In this document: piece after piece, positions 58,502-64,000 of the stretch
Layout: the number at the start of each line of letters is the position of its first letter
How positions within the stretch are numbered: position 1 is the stretch's first letter
Source of the DNA: Crossaster papposus
Taxonomy: Eukaryota > Echinodermata > Asteroidea > Velatida > Solasteridae
Length of the DNA: 64,000 nt
NCBI GenBank assembly: GCA_037893245.1
Contig: JBAIAA010000653.1
Location: forward strand, 1,612,001-1,676,000
Direction: 5' to 3'
The notes under the pieces: generated by a model
Told to the model about the DNA's origin: nothing
Database searches by the model: none
What the model saw: only the letters and a program-made list of their open reading frames with translations
Made by a program: the position numbers and the translations under genes

Positions 58502-60093
58502 ATGCCCCGGGTCAAATTGCAAATTTTGCCATTCCTGGAGGCCCCCCTCTATCTCCTAACACCCAGCCCCTTCCCGGGGCATGCTTTTCTTCATGCCCTT
58601 ATTTGTGGGCGGGGATTGTGTGCACAAACCTATGGCGAATTTGAAACGCGTGTGTTAACGTTAACATTTTCAGAAAATCGAAATAAAATACTAACAAAGC
58701 ATGCCCCGGGTCAAATTGCTAATGTTGCCATTCCTGGAGGCCCCCCTCTATCTCCTAACACCCAGCCCCTTCCCGGGGCATGCTTTCCTTCATGCCCTTT
58801 TTTGTGGGCGGGGATTGTGTGCACAAACCTATGGCGAAATTGAAACGCGTGTGTTAACGTTAACATTTTCAGAAAATCGAAATAAAATACTAACAAAGCA
58901 TGCCCCGGGTCAAATTGCTAATTTTGCCATTCCTGGAGGCCCCCCTCTATCTCCTAACACCCAGCCCCTTCCCGGGGCATGCTTTCCTTCATGCCCTTAT
59001 TTGTGGGCGGGGATTGTGTGCACAAACCTATGGCGAATTTGAAACGCGTGTGTTAACGTTAAAATGTACAGAAAATCGAAATAAAATACTAACAAAGCAT
59101 GCCCCGGGTCAAATTGCTAATTTTGCCATTCCTGGAGGCCCCCCTCTATCTCCTAACACCCAGCCCCTTCCCGGGGCATGCTTTCCTTCATGCCCTTATT
59201 TGTGGGCGGGGATTGTGTACACAAAGCTATGGCAAATTTGAAACGCGTGTGTTAACGTTAACATTTTCAGAAAATCGAAATAAAATACTAACAAAGCATG
59301 CCCCGGGTCAAATTGCTAATTTTACCATTCCTGGAGGCCCCCCTCTATCTCCTAACACCCAGCCCCTTCCCGGGGCATGCTTTCCTTCATTCCCTTATTT
59401 GTGGGCGGGGATTGTGTGCACAAACCTATGGCGAATTTGAAACGCGTGTGTTAACGTTAAAATTTTCAGAAAATCGAAATAAAATACTAACAAAGCATGC
59501 CCCGGGTCAAATTGCTAATTTTGCCATTCCTGGAGGCCCCCCTCTATCTCCTAACACCCAGCCCCTTCCCGGGGCATGCTTTCCTTCATGCCCTTATTTG
59601 TGGGCGGGGATTGTGTGCACAAACCTATGGCGAATTTGAAACGCGTGTGTTAACGTTAAAATGTTCAGAAAATCGAAATAAAATACTAACAAAGCATGCC
59701 CCGGGTCAAATTGATAATTTTGCCATTCCTGGAGGCCCCCCTCTATCTCCTAACACCCAGCCCCTTCCCGGGGCATGCTTTCCTTTATGCCCTTATTTGT
59801 GGGCAGGGATTGTGTGCACAAACCTATGGCGAATTTGAAACGCGTGTGTTAACGTTACAATTTACAGAAAATCGAAATAAAATACTAACAAAGCATGCCC
59901 CGGGTCAAATTGCTAATGTTGCCATTCCTGGAGGCCCCCCTCTATCTCCTAACACCCAGCCCCTTCCCGGGGCATGCTTTCCTTCATGCCCTTATTTGTG
60001 GGCGGGGATTGTGTGCACAAACCTATGGCGAATTTGAAACGCGTGTGTTAACGTTAAAATGTTCAGAAAATCGAAATAAAATACTAACAAAGC
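58502..60093 (+). repeat. Second copy of 54521-56112 (shift 3981 bp)
   Basis: Shared rare marks in the same order: GCTTTTCTT, CCTTTTTTG with GGCGAAATTG, AAAATGTACAG, GTACACAAAGCT with GGCAAATTTG, TTTTACCATT with CATTCCC, TTGATAAT with CCTTTATGCC, AATGTTGCC. The last unit ends AAAATGTTCAG here and AAAATGTACAG in the first copy, marking the end of homology. Confidence 0.88.
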
Positions 60094-60292
60094 ATGCCCC
60101 GGGTCAAATTGCTAATTTTGCCATTCCTGGAGGCCCCCCTCTATCTCCTAACACCCAGCCCCTTCCCGGGGCATGCTTTCCTTCATGCCCTTATTTGTGG
60201 GCAGGGATTGTGTGCACAAACCTATGGCGAATTTGAAACGCGTGTGTTAACGTTACAATTTACAGAAAATCGAAATAAAATACTAACAAAGC

Positions 60293-61486
60293 ATGCCCCG
60301 GGTCAAATTGCTAATTTTGCCATTCCTGGAGGCCCCCCTCTATCTCCTAACACCCAGCCCCTTCGCGGGGCATGCTTTCCTTCATGCCCTTATTTGTGGG
60401 CGGGGATTGTGTGCACAAACCTATGGCGAATTTGAAACGCGTGTGTTAACGTTAAAATGTTCAGAAAATCGAAATAAAATACTAACAAAGCATGCCCCGG
60501 GTCAAATTGCTAATTTTGCCATTCCTGGAGGCCCCCCTCTATCTCCTAACACCCAGCCCCTTCCCGGGGCATGCTTTCCTTCATGCCCTTATTTGTGGGC
60601 AGGGATTGTGTGCACAAACCTATGGCGAATTTGAAACGCGTGTGTTAACGTTACAATTTACAGAAAATCGAAATAAAATACTAACAAAGCATGCCCCGGG
60701 TCAAATTGCAAATTTTGCCATTCCTGGAGGCCCCCCTCTATCTCCTAACACCCAGCCCCTTCCCGGGGCATGCTTTCCTTCATGCCCTTATTTGTGGGCA
60801 GGGATTGTGTGCACAAACCTATGGCGAATTTGAAACGCGTGTGTTAACGTTACAATTTACAGAAAATCGAAATAAAATACTAACAAAGCATGCCCCGGGT
60901 CAAATTGCTAATTTTGCCATTCCTGGAGGCCCCCCTCTATCTCCTAACACCCAGCCCCTTCGCGGGGCATGCTTTCCTTCATGCCCTTATTTGTGGGCGG
61001 GGATTGTGTGCACAAACCTATGGCGAATTTGAAACGCGTGTGTTAACGTTAAAATGTTCAGAAAATCGAAATAAAATACTAACAAAGCATGCCCCGGGTC
61101 AAATTGCTAATTTTGCCATTCCTGGAGGCCCCCCTCTATCTCCTAACACCCAGCCCCTTCCCGGGGCATGCTTTCCTTCATGCCCTTATTTGTGGGCAGG
61201 GATTGTGTGCACAAACCTATGGCGAATTTGAAACGCGTGTGTTAACGTTACAATTTACAGAAAATCGAAATAAAATACTAACAAAGCATGCCCCGGGTCA
61301 AATTGCAAATTTTGCCATTCCTGGAGGCCCCCCTCTATCTCCTAACACCCAGCCCCTTCCCGGGGCATGCTTTCCTTCATGCCCTTATTTGTGGGCGGGG
61401 ATTGTGTGCACAAACCTATGGCGAATTTGAAACGCGTGTGTTAACGTTAAAATTTTCAGAAAATCGAAATAAAATACTAACAAAGC
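60293..61486 (+). repeat. Three-unit tandem repeat with CTTCGCGGGG, two copies (597 bp each)
   Basis: The triplet CTTCGCGGGG with AAAATGTTCAG, GGGCAGGG, and GCAAAT occurs at 60293-60889 and 60890-61486. The third unit of copy 2 (61288) lacks GGGCAGGG and ends AAAATTTTCAG. CTTCGCGGGG also appears at 63277. Confidence 0.85.
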
Positions 61487-64000
61487 ATGCCCCGGGTCAA
61501 ATTGCAAATTTTGCCATTCCTGGAGGCCCCCCTCTATCTCCGAACACCCAGCCCCTTCCCGGGGCATGCTTTTCTTCATGCCCTTATTTGTGGGCGGGGA
61601 TTGTGTGCACAAACCTATGGCGAATTTGAAACGCGTGTGTTAACGTTAACATTTTCAGAAAATCGAAATAAAATACTAACAAAGCATGCCCCGGGTCAAA
61701 TTGCTAATTTTGCCATTCCTGGAGGCCCCCCTCTATCTCCTAACACCCAGCCCCTTCCCGGGGCATGCTTTTCTTCATGCCCTTATTTGTGGGCGGGGAT
61801 TGTGTGCACAAACCTATGGCGAATTTGAAACGCGTGTGTTAACGTTAACATTTTCAGAAAATCGAAATAAAATACTAACAAAGCATGCCCCGGGTCAAAT
61901 TGCTAATGTTGCCATTCCTGGAGGCCCCCCTCTATCTCCTAACACCCAGCCCCTTCCCGGGGCATGCTTTCCTTCATGCCCTTTTTTGTGGGCGGGGATT
62001 GTGTGCACAAACCTATGGCGAAAATGAAACGCGTGTGTTAACGTTAACATTTTCAGAAAATCGAAATAAAATACTAACAAAGCATGCCCCGGGTCAAATT
62101 GCTAATTTTGCCATTCCTGGAGGCCCCCTCTATCTCCTAACACCCAGCCCCTTCCCGGGGCATGCTTTCCTTCATGCCCTTATTTGTGGGCGGGGATTGT
62201 GGGCACAAACCTATGGCGAATTTGAAACGCGTGTGTTAACGTTAAAATGTACAGAAAATCGAAATAAAATACTAACAAAGCATGCCCCGGGTCAAATTGC
62301 TAATTTTGCCATTCCTGGAGGCCCCCCTCTATCTCCTAACACCCAGCCCCTTCCCGGGGCATGCTTTCCTTCATGCCCTTATTTGTGGGCGGGGATTGTG
62401 TACACAAAGCTATGGCAAATTTGAAACGCGTGTGTTAACGTTAACATTTTCAGAAAATCGAAATAAAATACTAACAAAGCATGCCCCGGGTCAAATTGCT
62501 AATTTTGCCATTCCTGGAGGCCCCCCTCTATCTCCTAACACCCAGCCCCTTCCCGGGGCATGCTTTCCTTCATTCCCTTATTTGTGGGCGGGGATTGTGT
62601 GCACAAACCTATGGCGAATTTGAAACGCGTGTGTTAACGTTAAAATGTTCAGAAAATCGAAATAAAATACTAACAAAGCATGCCCCGGGTCAAATTGATA
62701 ATTTTGCCATTCCTGGAGGCCCCCCTCTATCTCCTAACACCCAGCCCCTTCCCGGGGCATGCTTTCCTTTATGCCCTTATTTGTGGGCAGGGATTGTGTG
62801 CACAAACCTATGGCGAATTTGAAACGCGTGTGTTAACGTTACAATTTACAGAAAATCGAAATAAAATACTAACAAAGCATGCCCCGGGTCAAATTGCTAA
62901 TGTTGCCATTCCTGGAGGCCCCCCTCTATCTCCTAACACCCAGCCCCTTCCCGGGGCATGCTTTCCTTCATGCCCTTATTTGTGGGCGGGGATTGTGTGC
63001 ACAAACCTATGGCGAATTTGAAACGCGTGTGTTAACGTTAAAATGTTCAGAAAATCGAAATAAAATACTAACAAAGCATGCCCCGGGTCAAATTGCTAAT
63101 TTTGCCATTCCTGGAGGCCCCCCTCTATCTCCTAACACCCAGCCCCTTCCCGGGGCATGCTTTCCTTCATGCCCTTATTTGTGGGCAGGGATTGTGTGCA
63201 CAAACCTATGGCGAATTTGAAACGCGTGTGTTAACGTTACAATTTACAGAAAATCGAAATAAAATACTAACAAAGCATGCCCCGGGTCAAATTGCTAATT
63301 TTGCCATTCCTGGAGGCCCCCCTCTATCTCCTAACACCCAGCCCCTTCGCGGGGCATGCTTTCCTTCATGCCCTTATTTGTGGGCGGGGATTGTGTGCAC
63401 AAACCTATGGCGAATTTGAAACGCGTGTGTTAACGTTAAAATGTTCAGAAAATCGAAATAAAATACTAACAAAGCATGCCCCGGGTCAAATTGATAATTT
63501 TGCCATTCCTGGAGGCCCCCCTCTATCTCCTAACACCCAGCCCCTTCCCGGGGCATGCTTTCCTTCATGCCCTTATTTGTGGGCAGGGATTGTGTGCACA
63601 AACCTATGGCGAATTTGAAACGCGTGTGTTAACGTTACAATTTACAGAAAATCGAAATAAAATACTAACAAAGCATGCCCCGGGTCAAATTGCTAATGTT
63701 GCCATTCCTGGAGGCCCCCCTCTATCTCCTAACACCCAGCCCCTTCCCGGGGCATGCTTTCCTTCATGCCCTTATTTGTGGGCGGGGATTGTGTGCACAA
63801 ACCTATGGCGAATTTGAAACGCGTGTGTTAACGTTAAAATGTTCAGAAAATCGAAATAAAATACTAACAAAGCATGCCCCGGGTCAAATTGCTAATTTTG
63901 CCATTCCTGGAGGCCCCCCTCTATCTCCTAACACCCAGCCCCTTCCCGGGGCATGCTTTCCTTCATGCCCTTATTTGTGGGCAGGGATTGTGTGCACAAA
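61487..64000 (+). repeat. Third, altered copy of the 58.5-60.3 kb block
   Basis: Order: GCAAAT with CTCCGAACAC, GCTTTTCTT, CCTTTTTTG with GGCGAAAATG, a 198-bp five-C unit with TGTGGGCAC (62084), GTACACAAAGCT (62282), CATTCCC fused to AAAATGTTCAG (62481), TTGATAAT with CCTTTATGCC, AATGTTGCC, GGGCAGGG, CTTCGCGGGG, TTGATAAT, AATGTTGCC. One unit present at 59497 is missing, so 62481 joins the left part of 59298 to the right part of 59497. The window ends inside a unit. Confidence 0.82.

Larger units (their letters stand above)
1..64000. repeat. 199-bp tandem satellite array filling the whole window
   Basis: The same 199-bp unit repeats head to tail, always in the same orientation, from the first base to the last. 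Unit starts (the A of ATGCCCCGGGTC) fall at 168, 368, 567, 766 and so on to 63874. Between 168 and 63874 there are 320 units; 320 x 199 plus a net 26 bases of small indels gives the observed distance exactly, which leaves no room for foreign sequence. Both edges lie inside a unit (base 1 is unit position 33, base 64000 is unit position 127), so the array is longer than 64 kb. Units differ by scattered substitutions that are shared between distant copies, as expected of a homogenising satellite. Arrays of this size are known from eukaryotic centromeres and heterochromatin; the exact location is inference. The family is not one I recognise. Confidence 0.99.
44757..64000 (+). repeat. Array domain 2 (GGGCAGGG / ACAATTTACAG / AAAATGTTCAG)
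   Basis: From the unit at 44757 (first CATTCCCTTA) the common variants become GGGCAGGG, ACAATTTACAG, AAAATGTTCAG, AAAATGTACAG, TTGATAAT and AATGTTGCC. Units ending AAAATGTTCAG are often followed by a unit with GGGCAGGG and ACAATTTACAG, giving a partial two-unit alternation (for example 50739/50938, 52332/52531, 57308/57507, 60293/60492). CACGGGG, CCCAACCCC, AGATCG and the GGCGC subtype are not seen here. Confidence 0.85.

Noticed and set aside
45655..62080. Short minus-strand open frames of 61-75 codons (45655-45882, 52939-53148, 53735-53920, 54730-54915, 57915-58124, 58711-58896, 61385-61612, 61895-62080)
   Set aside because: They exist only in domain-2 units where subtype substitutions happen to remove a stop or create a start; the same stretch is closed in other units. 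They are chance by-products of the repeat.
168..63873. About 113-residue plus-strand open frames starting MPRVK in almost every unit
   Set aside because: They overlap one another in shifted frames because the period is not a multiple of three. Changes are mostly replacing or frame-altering, and no promoter, intron structure or recognisable domain is present.
1..64000. CRISPR array
   Set aside because: The full 199-bp period is conserved. There are no unique spacers between short repeats and no cas genes.
1..64000. tRNA, rRNA or other structured RNA genes
   Set aside because: No tRNA-like cloverleaf, internal A/B box or ribosomal motif was recognised, and all sequence is accounted for by the satellite unit.
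1..64000. Telomeric or viral repeat origin
   Set aside because: No short telomeric motif is tandemly arrayed and no viral protein similarity is visible. A 199-bp unit over more than 64 kb fits chromosomal satellite.

Overview
The whole window is one uninterrupted head-to-tail satellite DNA array with no gene in it. The repeat unit is 199 bp. Taking base 1 as the A of the recurrent ATGCCCCGGGTC motif, 320 complete units run from 168 to 63873. A 167-bp partial unit sits at the left edge and a 127-bp partial unit at the right edge, so the array continues past both ends. The arithmetic closes exactly: 320 x 199 = 63,680, and the 26 extra bases equal the sum of the length variants I located (23 units of 200 bp, 11 of 198 bp, two of 203 bp, one of 205 bp). 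I saw no inversion, no inserted transposon and no unique sequence.

This kind of array points to a eukaryote and to a centromeric, pericentromeric or other heterochromatic block. I do not recognise the satellite family and cannot name the organism. The reference unit (1761-1959) is about 47% GC by hand count and bipartite: positions 1-130 are about 55% GC and positions 131-199 about 32% GC. It carries a 15-bp perfect inverted repeat, a 14-bp palindrome, a strongly strand-asymmetric C-rich tract, and an 11-bp box where most subtype-defining changes cluster.

The array is a mosaic of nested higher-order repeats rather than one fixed one. Tandem blocks of 3, 4, 5, 7, 8, 9, 11, 12, 13 and 16 units can be followed by shared rare variants. 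1-7533 holds three versions of an 11-13-unit block. 7534-22462 holds blocks marked by CCCAACCCC, by a GACCCC deletion and by CATTCTTTT. 22463-44159 holds blocks marked by GATTTTGTGC, ATTGGTGGG and ACTAAAAAAG. At about 44.2-44.9 kb the variant repertoire changes abruptly. From 44757 to the end a second domain is dominated by GGGCAGGG, ACAATTTACAG and AAAATGTTCAG units, with 12-, 8-, 5- and 3-unit repeats and copies spaced 4-5 kb apart.

The many near-identical ~113-residue open frames on the plus strand are by-products of a 199-bp period with few stop codons. They overlap one another, step to a new frame each unit and vary without codon logic, so none is annotated as a gene. The interest here lies in repeat evolution: recombination breakpoints, a domain boundary, conserved against hypervariable boxes, and possible non-B DNA. 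I see no evidence of a new protein-coding or RNA-guided system.
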